Source: an uncultured Oscillospiraceae bacterium (GTDB lineage: Bacteria > Bacillota > Clostridia > Oscillospirales > Acutalibacteraceae). From it: a DNA stretch of 5,039 nt. This document shows, piece by piece, positions 4,987 to 5,039 of the stretch (position 1 is its first letter; every line of letters begins with the position of its first letter). A program made the position numbers and the translations under genes. Under the pieces are notes generated by a model. That model was not told the DNA's origin. It searched no databases and saw only the letters and a list, made by a program, of their open reading frames with translations. The stretch covers positions 1-5,039 of the forward strand of contig URGA01000095.1 of the NCBI GenBank assembly GCA_900547275.1. The letters are read 5' to 3'.

Positions 4987-5039
4987 CGCGGAGTAGAGCA
5001 GTTGGAAGCTCGTCGGGCTCATAACCCGGAGGTCGCAGG
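4987..5039 (+). tRNA. Initiator tRNA-fMet (CAT), 5' part, cut by window edge
   Basis: The first 53 nt of about 77. The acceptor 5' strand is CGCGGAG. The D arm pairs GAGC (4996-4999) with GCTC (5008-5011) around loop AGTTGGAA. The anticodon CAT is at 5020-5022 in loop CTCATAA. Initiator marks: three consecutive G-C pairs in the anticodon stem next to the loop (GGG 5015-5017 with CCC 5025-5027), a purine-pyrimidine A11-T24 pair in the D stem, and C at position 1, which in bacterial initiators faces A72. The T arm and 3' acceptor strand lie beyond the window, so C1-A72 cannot be checked. It charges formyl-methionine for translation start. Confidence 0.95.

Overview
The window looks like chromosomal DNA from a clostridial Firmicute, probably a gut Ruminococcaceae/Oscillospiraceae-type organism. 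The main reasons are the moderate GC content, AGGAG-type ribosome sites, sigma-A-like promoters, and a protein set familiar from that group: a Bacteroides/Clostridia-type GH38 mannosidase, a split ThrE exporter, a YaiI/DUF188 protein and a clostridial histidine phosphatase. The initiator tRNA is also of Firmicute type. Species cannot be named from the sequence alone. No mobile element, CRISPR array, prophage or toxin-antitoxin signature is visible; most of the window is ordinary core or accessory metabolism.

Layout. (1) 1-931, minus strand: the N-terminal 310 residues of a GH38 alpha-mannosidase that runs off the left edge. (2) 937-1155, minus: a 72-residue acidic protein of unknown function, 5 bp upstream of the mannosidase. 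The pair has its own likely promoter (1189-1217), whose -35 lies inside the end of the next gene. (3) 1209-2279, minus: a type II glycerate kinase with an unusual CCCDCC cluster. (4) 2257-2706, minus: a YaiI/YqxD (DUF188) protein whose end overlaps the kinase start by 23 bp. (5) A 63-bp divergent intergenic region in which two outward promoters interleave. (6) 2770-3486, plus: a histidine-phosphatase-superfamily protein. (7) 3487-3921 and 3923-4654, minus: the two halves of a split ThrE/YjjPB-type exporter. The smaller gene's stop codon directly abuts the phosphatase stop codon. (8) 4655-4986: 332 bp without a protein gene, holding a candidate promoter for the exporter, two small palindromes, a candidate 87-nt small RNA ending in a strong intrinsic terminator, and a near-consensus promoter. 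(9) 4987 to the right edge, plus: the first 53 nt of the initiator tRNA-fMet(CAT).

How the genes fit together. The four left-hand minus-strand genes can be transcribed in one direction (YaiI, glycerate kinase, small protein, mannosidase), with an internal promoter before the last two. Glycerate kinase feeds glycerate into glycolysis and the mannosidase releases mannose from glycans, so a loose carbohydrate theme exists, but co-function is inference. The exporter pair forms a separate two-gene operon.

The observation most worth pursuing is the independent small transcription unit at 4762-4883. A promoter, a 5' hairpin starting at the predicted +1 and a rho-independent terminator are spaced as expected for a small RNA, and it matches no RNA family I recognise.
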